The notes under the pieces: model-generated
What the model saw: only the letters and a program-made list of their open reading frames with translations
Database searches by the model: none
Told to the model about the DNA's origin: nothing
Translations under genes and position numbers: made by a program
Shown: piece by piece, positions 52,069-61,831 of the stretch
Numbering within the stretch: position 1 is the first letter of the stretch
How the letters are laid out: each line of letters starts with the position of its first letter
NCBI GenBank assembly: GCA_013360195.1
Contig: JABWCQ010000012.1
Coordinates: 1-64,000, forward strand
Direction: 5' to 3'
Length of the DNA: 64,000 nt
Origin: a bacterium
GTDB lineage: Bacteria; Electryoneota; RPQS01

Positions 52069-54201
52069 CTAAAGCTTGATCCGTGCGTCTACCACGACGC
52101 ATCGTTTGGCATCCGGGAATGCCAAGACAGGGTTGATGTCAAGCTCACGTATTTCTGGAAAATCGGTGGCCAATTGTGACAGGCGGAAGAGAAGTTCAGT
52201 TATTCTGTCGAAGTTGACGGGTTGTTCGCCGCGCACACCTTTCAAGATGGGATAGCCGCGAAGACGATGCAGCATGCTCTCAATATCGGTATCCGCCAAC
52301 GGTGCAAGTCGAAAGCTTACATCCTTCAGTACCTCTACGTATATGCCGCCCATTCCAACCATGACAAGCGGCCCGAAGACCGGATCTGCAGTGATACCCA
52401 TTACCAATTCACGGCCACCTGTTACCATGGGCTCTAAATTTACCGACCACGACTTCGGAGGCTCTTTGAGTTTTGACACCGCGACTCCAATTTCATCCCA
52501 AGCCTGCTCGACTTCAGAGGCAGAGCGCAAATTGAGTCTCACACCTCCAACATCACTCTTATGCACAATCCCCTCAGCATTAATCTTCATCACAACGGGC
52601 AAGCCAAGTTTTTCGGCCACTTTGCCGAGTTTATCCCGACTTGTAACATTGACAGCCTGCAGCATCGGAAAACCGTACGCTTCAAGTATCCCGGATACTT
52701 CTTGAGAAGACAGCTGCAGACGTCCTTCAGATTTCGCAGTGTCAATAATCGATCGTACAGCGTTCTTGTCAACGTCGGTGTAGGTCTTGCATTTGCCTTG
52801 TCGACGCTCACGAATCTCTCTGAAATGATCCATTGCCGCAAGTGACTGAACGGCAGATTCAGGGAATACATAGACAGGCAACCCTGCGTTGCGGAGTATG
52901 GGTGTCCCCTGAGTGTCACCGTCGCGGGTCATGAAGCAAACTAAGACAGGTTTTCCGAGGTGCTTGTTCTTCTTGTAAGCGTTTGCGATCGCCGTAGCCA
53001 CTTCACTTGAGTCCGATGTGATCGGGAGAACGAAGATGATGATAACCGCATCTGTGTTTGGGTCATTAATCACAATGTCTGCGACGGCTTCAAAGTGTGA
53101 TGCGCCTGCGCTGGCAACCATATCCACAGGATTTCGCGCACTCGCGAGGTCAGCCAAGACACTCTTAAGTTTCGCGGTGGTCTCAGGTGCATACTCCGCC
53201 ATCTTGAGACCCGCACCTTCCACCGCATCAGTCGCAAGAATCGCAGGTCCGCCGCCATTTGACATCACACCAACCCGAGGTCCTTGCGGAAGAGGCTGTG
53301 TCGCAAACGCCTGTGCATAGTCAAATAGCATTTCAACCGTGTCAACCCGAATGATACCCGCGGATTCGAAAATCGCATCTACTGCGACATCTGCAGCGGC
53401 AAGGCTGGCCGTATGAGAACTGGCAGCCTTGGCGCCGGCACGAGTTCTACCGGACTTTACGGCAATGACCGGCTTGGTTCTGACCATTTCTCTCGCAACC
53501 TGTATGAACCTTTGAGCATTGCCGAAGCTCTCAATATACAAAAGAGTAAGATCTGTGCGCGGGTCATCTCGCCAGTATGCGAGAACATCATCGACCGAGA
53601 CGTCTGTGCGATTCCCCAAACTAACAAATGATGAAAGCCCAAGCTGCATCCCGGCTGTTCGTTCGAGAATTGCCACACCAAGAGCGCCGCTCTGAGACAG
53701 GAATCCAATGTTTCCGGGCACAGGGCTTGGTCCAGCGAAAGTGGCGTCCATACGAACGTCAGGATTTGTGTTTATCACGCCCATACAGTTGGGACCTAAC
53801 ATTCGAATACCGTATGATTTCACCTTCTCAAACAACTGACGTTCCAGTGCTGCACCTTCTTCACCGGTCTCCGCAAAACCAGCTGTTATCATGACAATAG
53901 CTTTAATGTCCTTGCGCCCGCAATCTTCGACAGCTTGAATCGCGAGCTTCTTGGGCACACAGATCACAGCAAGGTCAACTGGGTCAGGTATTTCCAAGAC
54001 GCTTCGATACGCGCGCATGGAGTTTACGAATTTCGCTGCCGGATTCACGGGATAAACGATTCCGTTGAATTCAAAATCCAGAATCTTCCGCAGCATATCG
54101 CGGCCAATAGTGCCTTGTTGCCGGCTTGCCCCGACAACCGCTATTGACCGCGGTTCGAATATCGGCTTCAGTGATGAACTTTCGTTGGGCGTGTTGGACA
54201 T
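52069..54201 (-). CDS. ADP-forming acyl-CoA synthetase (acetate-CoA ligase family), fused subunits
   Basis: The 710-residue product carries an alpha-type CoA-binding region (SIAVVGASRQQGTIG; GPNCMGVIN; GFLSQSGALG) in the first ~450 residues, with the phospho-His segment SSHTASLA. The C-terminal ATP-grasp beta-type region (~480-710) shows EAYGFPMLQAVNVT, VVMKINAEGIVHKSDVGGVRLNL and ELDINPVLAFPD. It converts acyl-CoA, ADP and phosphate to acid, CoA and ATP, or the reverse. Following malic enzyme by 24 bp, it could recover ATP from acetyl-CoA or other acyl-CoA made by the 2-oxoacid oxidoreductase. Acyl specificity is unknown. Confidence 0.9.
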   Translation of the reverse strand: MSNTPNESSSLKPIFEPRSIAVVGASRQQGTIGRDMLRKILDFEFNGIVYPVNPAAKFVNSMRAYRSVLEIPDPVDLAVICVPKKLAIQAVEDCGRKDIKAIVMITAGFAETGEEGAALERQLFEKVKSYGIRMLGPNCMGVINTNPDVRMDATFAGPSPVPGNIGFLSQSGALGVAILERTAGMQLGLSSFVSLGNRTDVSVDDVLAYWRDDPRTDLTLLYIESFGNAQRFIQVAREMVRTKPVIAVKSGRTRAGAKAASSHTASLAAADVAVDAIFESAGIIRVDTVEMLFDYAQAFATQPLPQGPRVGVMSNGGGPAILATDAVEGAGLKMAEYAPETTAKLKSVLADLASARNPVDMVASAGASHFEAVADIVINDPNTDAVIIIFVLPITSDSSEVATAIANAYKKNKHLGKPVLVCFMTRDGDTQGTPILRNAGLPVYVFPESAVQSLAAMDHFREIRERRQGKCKTYTDVDKNAVRSIIDTAKSEGRLQLSSQEVSGILEAYGFPMLQAVNVTSRDKLGKVAEKLGLPVVMKINAEGIVHKSDVGGVRLNLRSASEVEQAWDEIGVAVSKLKEPPKSWSVNLEPMVTGGRELVMGITADPVFGPLVMVGMGGIYVEVLKDVSFRLAPLADTDIESMLHRLRGYPILKGVRGEQPVNFDRITELLFRLSQLATDFPEIRELDINPVLAFPDAKRCVVVDARIKL

Positions 54202-54225
54202 ATCTTAGTTGAGTTTATTAGGGAT

Positions 54226-56505
54226 TTAGCTTCTTGAATCGACTGCGGCAAATGCCGACATTTGAACAATGTCACTTACACTTGCGCCTTGCTGCAAAAT
54301 ATGAACAGCGTGGTCCATTCCCATGAGTATCGGGCCTATTGCCGTTGCACCCGCAAGCTCTACAAGCAACTTGTATGCGATATTGCAGCTCGTCATGTCC
54401 GGGAATACAAGTGTATTTGCTGCTTCACCGCACAAGCTCGAAAACGGGAAGTTCTTCTGCATTATCTTCTCGACGAGTGCTGTGTCCGCCTGCATTTCGC
54501 CATCTACGACGATATCGGGACGACGATCCTTCACCAGTTCGACGGCTTGCGCGACTTTTCGGGAGTGCTTGTTTGGAACGCTGCCAAAATTTGAGAAACT
54601 CAGCATGGCAACGCGAGGTTCGATCATGAAGTTTTCGCGCACCGTGTCGGAAGTAAGAATGGCCAGTTCAGCGAGCTGTTCCGCGGACTCGACCTCGACG
54701 TTCACACCAACATCTGAAATGTAGATAATTCGATTCTTGAAGACCAGAGCAAACATCGCGGCAACACGATTGACTCCCGGCTTCTTCGGCAGGAGCTGCA
54801 GGGCAGGACGCACGGTGTCCGAGTAATGCTGTGACACACCGGCCACCAACGCATCCGCCTGCTTCTTGCGAAGAAGCAGCGGCCCAAGGTAGTTCGGGTC
54901 ATTGATGAGATGCTTTGCTTCGGAAAGAGTAACACCTTTCCGCTTGCGGATATTCCAAAGCTCATTGGCATATGAGTCAATTTCCTTGATCGTCAAGGTT
55001 TGAGGGTCGAGGATGCGCATTGCATCCAAGGATATGCCAAGATCCGCCGCTCGTGACGTGATCTTCTCGGTATTTCCAATCAAGATCGGAGTACCAATCT
55101 TGTCCTCAACAACGAGCGCCGCCGCTCGCAGAATTTTCGGATTGGAGCCTTCAGGGTAAACGATACGCTTCTTCATGGTACGAGCCTGATCCACGAACAT
55201 CCTCGTAACATGGCGCCCACGCCCCATCAAGCGTTCAAGGCGATTCCGATAGGACTCAAGATCTGTAATCGGTTTCGTCGCGACTCCGCTGTCCGCCGCA
55301 GCTTTCGCCACTGCAACCGCAACCCGCAGCAGCACGCGATGGTCCATCGGCTTGGGTATTACGTACTCCTTGCCGAACTTCATATATTCCAGACCGTAGG
55401 CGGAACTCACGTAGTCTGGAACATCTTCGGTGGCGAGATCCGCGAGTGCCTGTGACGAGGCCATCTTCATTTCTTCGTTGATCTGAGTGGCATGGCTGTC
55501 GAGCGCGCCTCTGAATATCGCAGGAAATCCGAGCACATTATTTATCTGATTCGGATAATCACTTCGACCTGTACACACAATTGCATCTGGCCGAGCCCGT
55601 TTCGCGTCGTTATAAGCGATTTCGGGATCGGGGTTTGCCAGCGCAAACACAATAGGATGGTCGGCCATCGTGCGAACCATGTCCTCGGACACCGTGCCAC
55701 CAACTGAACAGCCGCAAAAGACGTCTGCTCCGCGGAGTGCGTCGGCAAGCGTCGCACATTCTGTCTTGCGTGCAAATGCGGCCTTGTAGCGATTGTACTT
55801 AGGGTGTGATGGATCCAAATCCTCGCGTCCAACCCGCAGCGTACCTTTCGTGTCGCACATGAACAGGTTTTCCGGATTCACTCCTAATGAAATGTACATT
55901 TTTGCGCATGCGATTGCGGACGCGCCCGCACCGTTTACCACCACTCGCACTTTTGCCATGTCCTTCCCAACCAACCGAAGGGAATTGATCAGCCCGGCGC
56001 CGGAAATGATGGCGGTGCCATGCTGATCATCGTGAAACACCGGAATTCCCATTGTGCTCTTCAACGTCTCTTCGATGTAGAAACACGCCGGTGCCGCAAT
56101 GTCCTCAAGATTTATCGCTCCGAAAGTCGGTTCAAGTAACTGGCACACGCGGATGACTTCTTCAGGATCTTCGCTCTTGATTTCGATGTCAAACACATCG
56201 ACACCCGCAAAGCGTTTGAAGAGTACTCCTTTGCCTTCCATCACAGGTTTGCCTGCGAGCGCGCCGATGTTTCCAAGTCCGAGCACTGCGGTTCCATTCG
56301 AAACAACAGCCACCAGGTTCTGCCTTGCCGTATATTCAGAAACAAGCAGCGGATCCCGGTGAATCTCCAGACATGGTTCCGCCACTCCGGGGCTATACGC
56401 GAGAGATAGGTCGAATTGCGTATCTACAGGTTTGGTCGGTATGACCTCAATTTTGCCTTTAGGCTCGCGACAATGATATTCTAATGCGTCCTTTGCCAAT
56501 GACAT
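54226..56505 (-). CDS. maeB: NADP-type malic enzyme with phosphotransacetylase-like C-terminal domain
   Basis: The 759-residue hybrid has an N-terminal malic enzyme (residues ~1-420) with [43 protein letters not shown] and [11 protein letters not shown]. The C-terminal phosphate-acetyl-transferase-like domain (~430-759) includes [16 protein letters not shown] and [20 protein letters not shown]. In MaeB proteins the second domain binds acetyl-CoA and regulates activity. It decarboxylates malate to pyruvate with reduction of NAD(P). GGAG precedes ATG 56505. It heads an operon with the ADP-forming acyl-CoA synthetase. Confidence 0.94.
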   Translation of the reverse strand: MSLAKDALEYHCREPKGKIEVIPTKPVDTQFDLSLAYSPGVAEPCLEIHRDPLLVSEYTARQNLVAVVSNGTAVLGLGNIGALAGKPVMEGKGVLFKRFAGVDVFDIEIKSEDPEEVIRVCQLLEPTFGAINLEDIAAPACFYIEETLKSTMGIPVFHDDQHGTAIISGAGLINSLRLVGKDMAKVRVVVNGAGASAIACAKMYISLGVNPENLFMCDTKGTLRVGREDLDPSHPKYNRYKAAFARKTECATLADALRGADVFCGCSVGGTVSEDMVRTMADHPIVFALANPDPEIAYNDAKRARPDAIVCTGRSDYPNQINNVLGFPAIFRGALDSHATQINEEMKMASSQALADLATEDVPDYVSSAYGLEYMKFGKEYVIPKPMDHRVLLRVAVAVAKAAADSGVATKPITDLESYRNRLERLMGRGRHVTRMFVDQARTMKKRIVYPEGSNPKILRAAALVVEDKIGTPILIGNTEKITSRAADLGISLDAMRILDPQTLTIKEIDSYANELWNIRKRKGVTLSEAKHLINDPNYLGPLLLRKKQADALVAGVSQHYSDTVRPALQLLPKKPGVNRVAAMFALVFKNRIIYISDVGVNVEVESAEQLAELAILTSDTVRENFMIEPRVAMLSFSNFGSVPNKHSRKVAQAVELVKDRRPDIVVDGEMQADTALVEKIMQKNFPFSSLCGEAANTLVFPDMTSCNIAYKLLVELAGATAIGPILMGMDHAVHILQQGASVSDIVQMSAFAAVDSRS

Positions 56506-56543
56506 ATCAGTCTCCAGGGAGGTTAATCTAAGTTGGGAGTACT

Positions 56544-56572
56544 AATATACGATTGTTCGCTTTTCTGTTCAA
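56544..56572 (-). promoter_or_regulatory. Sigma70-like promoter of malic enzyme
   Basis: On the minus strand TTGAAC (56572-56567), a 17-nt spacer and TATATT (56549-56544) lie about 35-65 bp before ATG 56505. The palindrome at 56599-56613 is centred roughly 68 bp upstream of the expected start, a usual activator position. Confidence 0.6.
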
Positions 56573-56598
56573 AAATTCTCCTGTTTTCCTGCATGCTA

Positions 56599-56613
56599 TG
56601 TTGCTTAGTCACA
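56599..56613. promoter_or_regulatory. 15-bp palindrome, copy 2, upstream of malic enzyme
   Basis: The minus strand reads TGTGACTAAGCAACA, fitting TGTnACnnnGnnACA. The adjoining plus-strand TCACA-TAT-TGTGA (56609-56621) is a second, overlapping inverted repeat. The site is shared with the divergent ArsR-rhodanese gene. Confidence 0.55.
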
Positions 56614-56720
56614 TATTGTGAATTTTTTCGCTTTCGGGCTTGATTTCCTGACTGATTCGCTTGACTTGTCACTTAACCTATGTTTTATTAAAGCATTCAA
56701 TTGAATTTATCGGACGAAAT

Positions 56721-57386
56721 ATGGACTCCGCAAAACTATTCCGCGAGAACTTGAATCGTCATTTCTCCCGGGTCGGCAAGGCTCTTTCAAGTCATAAGAG
56801 ATTAGAAATACTTGAATTATTAAATCAAAGTTCAAAAAACGTTGATCAACTCGCGAATCTGACCGGGATGAGCGCCGCAAATACTTCGCAGCACCTCCAA
56901 GTCCTCCGAGGGGCTGGATTGGTTGAATCCAGCAGAGAGGGGACGCACATTAACTACCGGTTGTCGGGTGTACTTGTTTGGGAATTAGTCCGTAAGCTGC
57001 GGCAGGTTGCCGAAACCCATCTTGCAGATGTGGACAGGGCTGTTGCTCAACTCAGAGAGAATCAGCATATTCTGCAGGAGGTTGACAGACAGGAATTGGC
57101 GCAACTCGTGACGGCCAGGAAAGTCATTATCCTTGATGTTCGTCCAGCGGATGAGTACAAGACTGCCCATATTCAGCAAGCAATCTCGATACCCCTTGAT
57201 CAGCTTGAAGATCATCTGGATCAACTTCCTGTTGACCAGCAGATTGTCGCCTATTGCCGCGGGCCGTATTGTCTGCTTGCGAGTCAGGCCGTTGCAATGC
57301 TGAGAAGTCGGGGATACAAGGCGAATGAACTGGGCGAAGGCCTTGCTGAATGGCATGAGCGCGGTGGACGTATTGAAACCGAATAG
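56721..57386 (+). CDS. ArsR-type HTH regulator fused to a rhodanese domain
   Basis: The 221-residue form starts at ATG 56721; the longer frame begins in the promoter region. Residues ~10-95 are an ArsR winged helix (LSSHKRLEILELLNQSSKNVDQLANLTGMSAANTSQHLQVLRGAGLVESSREGTHINYRL). Residues ~125-215 are a rhodanese domain with active-site loop CRGPYC. ArsR-rhodanese proteins usually sense sulfur or redox state through the active Cys. It is 14 bp upstream of a deaminase gene and divergent from malic enzyme. Confidence 0.9.
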   Translation: MDSAKLFRENLNRHFSRVGKALSSHKRLEILELLNQSSKNVDQLANLTGMSAANTSQHLQVLRGAGLVESSREGTHINYRLSGVLVWELVRKLRQVAETHLADVDRAVAQLRENQHILQEVDRQELAQLVTARKVIILDVRPADEYKTAHIQQAISIPLDQLEDHLDQLPVDQQIVAYCRGPYCLLASQAVAMLRSRGYKANELGEGLAEWHERGGRIETE

Positions 57387-57400
57387 AAAGGGGTGAAGCG

Positions 57401-58750
57401 TTGCTCATTCAAAATCTACTTGCTGCATACACAGGTTCTAATGAGCTGAAAAATGTGTGTATCAGAATCAACGGATCCGCCATTCAAGAGGTTGCGCCCG
57501 GATTGATTCCACACACAAACGAACATGTAGTGGACGGTTCATCGCTTGTCGCGATACCGGGACTCATAAACACGCATCATCACTTCTTTCAATCGCTGAC
57601 AAGATGCCTGCCCGCAAGTCAGAATTCGGGACTGTTTGAATGGCTTACGCTACATTACCCGATTTGGAAGCATTTTGACGAAAAGATGTTTCGTGCGAGC
57701 TTCCGGCTGGCAATAGCCGAGCTTATCCTGTCGGGCTGCAGCACGTCGTGCGATCATATGTATTTGTTCCCCAGTGAAGTGCAGAGTGATCTCATTGGGC
57801 TTCAGGTCGAATGTGCTGAAGAGCTTGGACTGAGATTCGCCGCACTTCGCGGATCAATGACAATGGGCAGGTCAATGGGAGGGCTACCTCCCGATGATAT
57901 TGTCGAAAAAGACGGAGACGTCCTCAGGCATTGTGAGACATCCGTCCGCGCGTTCCATGACAGCAGACAGTATTCTATGAGACAGGTGCATCTTGCGCCG
58001 TGTACGCCATTCAACGTGAGTGAGGCTCTGATGCGGGATACAGCATCACTTGCCAGGCATCTTGGTGTCAGGATGCACACGCATCTCGCTGAAACAACCG
58101 ACGAGACTGCGTTTTGCATGTCAAGGTATGGAAAACGCCCGCTTGCACTCATGCAAGAGTGGGGATGGCTCGGTGAAGACGTTTGGTTTGCCCACGGTGT
58201 GCATTTTAACGCTCAGGAGGTCGCACTTCTGGCGGCAACTCAGACGGGTGTCGCACATTGCCCGTCATCTAACTGCCGGTTAGGTTCGGGAAAAGCGAGT
58301 ATTCGTTCCATGTTAGAGGCTGGTGTCCCAGTGGGCCTTGCTGTGGATGGCTGCGCTTCGAATGACAGTTCACACATGCTAGGTGAACTGCGGCAAACGC
58401 TGCTCCTTCATAGAACTCAAGAAGACAGGGCGTTTTTTACCGCAAGGCGTATTCTGGATTTAGCGACTCTGGGGTCTGCTCGCCTGCTTGGCCGAAGCGA
58501 CATTGGAAGGCTTCAGCCGGGCATGGCAGCGGATATTGCATTGTTTGACAGCAATGAGCTTGGTTACGCCGGTTCCGCCGCCGATCCCATTGCCGCATTG
58601 ATATTCTGCGCGCCAGCTCGACCACATACTGTCATTGTAGACGGGAATATCATTGTTCAAGCTCGGGAGCTGCTTACAGGCGATGAGTCACAAATTGCCG
58701 CTAATGCGCGTTTGCAGGCGGCAAGGCTAACTAAGTGCGCCTCCTTATAA
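57401..58750 (+). CDS. Amidohydrolase, probably 8-oxoguanine deaminase (TrzN/AtzA family)
   Basis: The 449-residue metal-dependent hydrolase begins at TTG 57401 behind a good AAAGGGGTGA site. Metal ligands are in GLINTHHHFFQSLTR, HTHLAET, FAHGVHFNAQE and VDGCASNDSSHML. HCPSSNCRLGSG is a substrate-loop signature of the guanine/8-oxoguanine/s-triazine group. The N-D-S-S-H/N-M-L segment is typical of 8-oxoguanine deaminases. It would convert 8-oxoguanine to urate, a cleanup of oxidised purines, fitting a redox-sensing ArsR-rhodanese neighbour. Activity on other aminated heterocycles cannot be excluded. Confidence 0.8.
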   Translation: MLIQNLLAAYTGSNELKNVCIRINGSAIQEVAPGLIPHTNEHVVDGSSLVAIPGLINTHHHFFQSLTRCLPASQNSGLFEWLTLHYPIWKHFDEKMFRASFRLAIAELILSGCSTSCDHMYLFPSEVQSDLIGLQVECAEELGLRFAALRGSMTMGRSMGGLPPDDIVEKDGDVLRHCETSVRAFHDSRQYSMRQVHLAPCTPFNVSEALMRDTASLARHLGVRMHTHLAETTDETAFCMSRYGKRPLALMQEWGWLGEDVWFAHGVHFNAQEVALLAATQTGVAHCPSSNCRLGSGKASIRSMLEAGVPVGLAVDGCASNDSSHMLGELRQTLLLHRTQEDRAFFTARRILDLATLGSARLLGRSDIGRLQPGMAADIALFDSNELGYAGSAADPIAALIFCAPARPHTVIVDGNIIVQARELLTGDESQIAANARLQAARLTKCASL

Positions 58751-58772
58751 TCAGTGTCAGTCAACGAAAAAG

Positions 58773-58798
58773 CGGCCCTTGCAGTCACGCGAGGGCCG
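58773..58798. terminator. Terminator between convergent genes
   Basis: CGGCCCTTGC pairs with GCGAGGGCCG (one G-T pair), flanked by an A-run on the left and TTTTGATT on the right, so it can end both the deaminase transcript and the five-gene operon. Confidence 0.8.
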
Positions 58799-58824
58799 TT
58801 TTGATTACTGTTTACTCCAGTGGA

Positions 58825-59325
58825 TTAGGACTGATCAAGCCGAGCTTTAACAAGCTTTCGCGTATAGGCTACGAGACCACCTGCTTCCATAATTGCTTGT
58901 CGCAGTTTCGGAAGCGGAACAATCTCATAACTCTTGCCTGTCGTCTTATTAAGGAGAATGTCGGCCTTCAGCTCGATATCATCGCCTTCGTTTGCTTCAA
59001 TTCGCGGGCAAATTATGAGCTGAAGTCCGAGATTAACTGCATTCTGCAGGAAGATTCGCGCAAAACTCCGAGCCACAACTATCAGTCCATAGCCGTTAAT
59101 GGTCGATGCGGCCTGTTCTCTTGAGCTTCCGCATCCAAAGTTCGATCCCGCAACAATAAAGCTCCCAGCCGGGAACCTGCCCGCCTTGAGAGCGGCATTG
59201 AGCTCGGTCATGTCGGCAAAGCAATATTGAGGCGTTTCCGACGGCAGAACAGTTGCCATGAAACGACCGGGGTAAATGTGATCGGTGGAGATGTCATCAC
59301 CGAGAACTGCTATTACTTTGGACAT
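58825..59325 (-). CDS. Aconitase-family small subunit (LeuD/homoaconitase type)
   Basis: The 166-residue swivel subunit shows GDDISTDHIYPGRFM and GSNFGCGSSREQA, the signature of 3-isopropylmalate/homoaconitate dehydratase small subunits. It pairs with the large subunit encoded 2 bp upstream. The short form is the archaeal/homoaconitase-like branch rather than the ~200-residue enterobacterial LeuD. Substrate depends on the operon context: no isopropylmalate synthase is present, so leucine biosynthesis is not assured. Confidence 0.88.
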   Translation of the reverse strand: MSKVIAVLGDDISTDHIYPGRFMATVLPSETPQYCFADMTELNAALKAGRFPAGSFIVAGSNFGCGSSREQAASTINGYGLIVVARSFARIFLQNAVNLGLQLIICPRIEANEGDDIELKADILLNKTTGKSYEIVPLPKLRQAIMEAGGLVAYTRKLVKARLDQS

Positions 59326-59327
59326 GC

Positions 59328-60614
59328 TCAGATCTCCCTTGGATCGCTAATTGCGCCGCGAATTGCGCTTGCCGCGGCCACTTCAGGTGAACACAAATAG
59401 ACTTCCGCCGTTGGATTTCCCATTCGACCCTTGAAATTCCGATTCGTCGTCGATAGAGCAACTTCACCGTCGCCTAAAGCGCCCTGGTGTACGCCAAGGC
59501 AACATCCACAACCCGGATTCATCACGACCGCTCCGGCCTCCATTAGGTCTTTGAGATAGCCAAGATCCATCGCTTCTTTATAAATCTTCCACGATGCAGG
59601 GAAGACAAGCATGCGAGTTCTGTCATGTACTTTCCTGCTCTTCAGCAATCGTGCAGCCGCTGCTAAATCATCAAGCCTGCCATTTGTGCAGGACCCGATA
59701 ACAATCTGGTCAACCCGCTTTCCCTCGACATCCGTCACTGATTTCACGTGGTCAACAGTATGAGGACAGGCAATCTGAGGCGCAAGTGTTGCTGCGTCAA
59801 TACTCACAACACGATCATAAACTGCATCAATGTCCGGACTTTCAAGCCAGAGCTGATCAGAAACTCCCGCCTCCTCTCGAAGATACCTTGCCGTTTCACT
59901 ATCCGGTGGCACTATTCCAACTGTCGCGCCAGCTTCCACAGCCATGTTGCAAAGTACCAATCGAGAAGAAGTACTCATCGTTCTAATCGTGGAACCGTGG
60001 AACTCAAGTGCTCGATAGTTTGCACCATCTGCCTTGATTAGGCCAATGAGAAACAGAATGACATCTTTCGCGGATACGTGCGGTGAGAGCTGTCCGTCAA
60101 TTACGACTTTAATCGTCATTGGTACTTCGATATTCAGTGCATTGCCCAACGCCCAAACACTGGCCATCTCTGTCGCGCCAATACCGAAAGCAAAAGCGCC
60201 CAAAGCGCCATGTGTTGTCGTGTGACTATCTGTTCCAACCACGACGCTTCCCGGTCTTACATACCCATTTTCAGGAAGAATTTGGTGGCAAATGCCACCT
60301 TCATCGCCACGAATGTCGTGAAACTTTGTTATCCCCTGCGATGCAATGAAATCCCGAACCCGTTTCTGGTTCGTTGCCGTCTTAGAACTCTCCGCTGGAA
60401 TGCGATGGTCGAAGATTATCGCAATTCTGCCAGGATCCCAAACTTTTGGTTCAGTATTCAGCCCATTGTAAATCTCCTTGAATTGATGCAGAACCAATGC
60501 CGCATTCTCATGTGACATGGCAAGATCGACTTTCGGTTCAACCACATCACCTGCATTCACAAACTTCAACCCGGAAGCCCGGGCAAGAATTTTCTCTGAT
60601 AGTGTCATTGGCAT
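59328..60614 (-). CDS. Aconitase-family large subunit (LeuC/homoaconitase type)
   Basis: The 428-residue form starts at ATG 60614, which has GGAG six bases upstream; earlier ATG/TTG codons (60626/60629) lack sites. It begins MTLSEKILA as this family does. FeS ligands are in VVIGSCTNGRLDDL and NPGCGCCLGVHQG. TDSHTTTHGALGAFAFGIGATE is the other hallmark. The ~420-residue length marks the LeuC/HacA branch that works with a separate small subunit. It could isomerise isopropylmalate, homocitrate, citramalate or a related acid; the adjacent lyase and CoA-transferase make an unusual partner set. Confidence 0.88.
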   Translation of the reverse strand: MPMTLSEKILARASGLKFVNAGDVVEPKVDLAMSHENAALVLHQFKEIYNGLNTEPKVWDPGRIAIIFDHRIPAESSKTATNQKRVRDFIASQGITKFHDIRGDEGGICHQILPENGYVRPGSVVVGTDSHTTTHGALGAFAFGIGATEMASVWALGNALNIEVPMTIKVVIDGQLSPHVSAKDVILFLIGLIKADGANYRALEFHGSTIRTMSTSSRLVLCNMAVEAGATVGIVPPDSETARYLREEAGVSDQLWLESPDIDAVYDRVVSIDAATLAPQIACPHTVDHVKSVTDVEGKRVDQIVIGSCTNGRLDDLAAAARLLKSRKVHDRTRMLVFPASWKIYKEAMDLGYLKDLMEAGAVVMNPGCGCCLGVHQGALGDGEVALSTTNRNFKGRMGNPTAEVYLCSPEVAAASAIRGAISDPREI

Positions 60615-60629
60615 AATATTCTCCATCAA

Positions 60630-61823
60630 TTAAACGGCCTTTTCCGCTCGAAACTGCTCTATCTGCTCAGCGGTGTATCCCAGATCATGAAGTATAGGTA
60701 CTGTATGCTCTCCCAGCATTGGGGGCGGCATGTTTGCTCTGCCAGGTGTCAACGAGAACTTTGCGGTCATATTGAACAGCTCAATCTCACCAATTCCGGG
60801 GACATTGAGTTTAGAAAACGTGTCACGATGGCTCACTTGAGGCTGCTTCAGTGCATCCTCAAGACTAAGTATTAATCCTGCCGGGACATCATGTTTATTC
60901 AATTCGTCTACCCAGTATGCGCCATCGCGTTTCATTAACTTTTCCTCGAGAAGCGGAGTCAATGCGAGCCGATTCCGCTTTCGAGCATCACGCTCCTGAA
61001 ATCTTGGGTCGGTTTTTAACTCCTGCACTCCGAGTACATCAGCCAAGGCTTCCCACTGCTCTTGTTTGTTTGCCGCGATATTAATAAAGCCATCTCGCGC
61101 CCTGAATACTCCGGACGGTGCGGCAGTGAAGTTATCATTTCCCATCATGACCGGGTGCTGTCCGCCTATCATCCAGTTAGCGACCACCCACCCCATTAGC
61201 GGCATAATGGAGTCCAAGAGAGCAATGTCTATGAACTGACCTTTACCAGTTCGCTCTCGAAAGTACAATGCACCCATGACGGCAAATGCAGCGTTCAGAC
61301 CTCCGACCGTGTCACAAATCGGGAAGCCGGCTCGCAGCGGATTTAATCTCTCATCTCCGTTGATGGCCATTTCGCCCGAGAGGCCTTGAATAATCTGATC
61401 GTATGCCGGCTTAAGTGCATCCGGACCCGTTTGCCCAAACCCGGATATTGCACAGTAAATGAGTCTCGGATTGATTTCCGAAAGAATCTCATACGACAGT
61501 CCAAGACGAGACATGACATCGGGACGAAAATTTTCGACAACAACATCAGCGTCCTTCACCAGCTTCTTGAAAATCTCCTTTGCAGCCGGAACTTTTAGGT
61601 TAAGAGTGAGCGATCGCTTGTTCGCATTCTGAGCAAGGAAGCTCGTGCCCATGAGCATCTGGTTGTACGCTGGTACGCAACCGAGCTTACGCGCCAAGTC
61701 GCCGTCCTTCGGGTTTTCGATCTTAACTACATCCGCTCCAGCAAGCGCCATGTGCAGTGTCGCAAATGGACCGGACAGTACATTGGTTAAATCGAGTACG
61801 CGAATTCCTTCGAGTAAGTTCAT
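60630..61823 (-). CDS. Family III CoA-transferase (CaiB/BaiF)
   Basis: The 397-residue product shows GIRVLDLTNVLSGPFATLHMALAGADVVKIENPKDGD, NFRPDVMSRLGLSYE and INPRLIYCAISGFGQTGP, all family signatures. The catalytic Asp is expected in the segment around KPAYDQIIQGLSGEM. Such enzymes move CoA between acids, for example succinyl-CoA to citramalate, itaconate or hydroxymethylglutarate. Gene order next to an HMG-CoA-lyase-like enzyme suggests it activates the lyase substrate. ATG 61823 is 8 bp after the lyase stop. Confidence 0.9.
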   Translation of the reverse strand: MNLLEGIRVLDLTNVLSGPFATLHMALAGADVVKIENPKDGDLARKLGCVPAYNQMLMGTSFLAQNANKRSLTLNLKVPAAKEIFKKLVKDADVVVENFRPDVMSRLGLSYEILSEINPRLIYCAISGFGQTGPDALKPAYDQIIQGLSGEMAINGDERLNPLRAGFPICDTVGGLNAAFAVMGALYFRERTGKGQFIDIALLDSIMPLMGWVVANWMIGGQHPVMMGNDNFTAAPSGVFRARDGFINIAANKQEQWEALADVLGVQELKTDPRFQERDARKRNRLALTPLLEEKLMKRDGAYWVDELNKHDVPAGLILSLEDALKQPQVSHRDTFSKLNVPGIGEIELFNMTAKFSLTPGRANMPPPMLGEHTVPILHDLGYTAEQIEQFRAEKAV

Positions 61824-61831
61824 AGTGTTTG

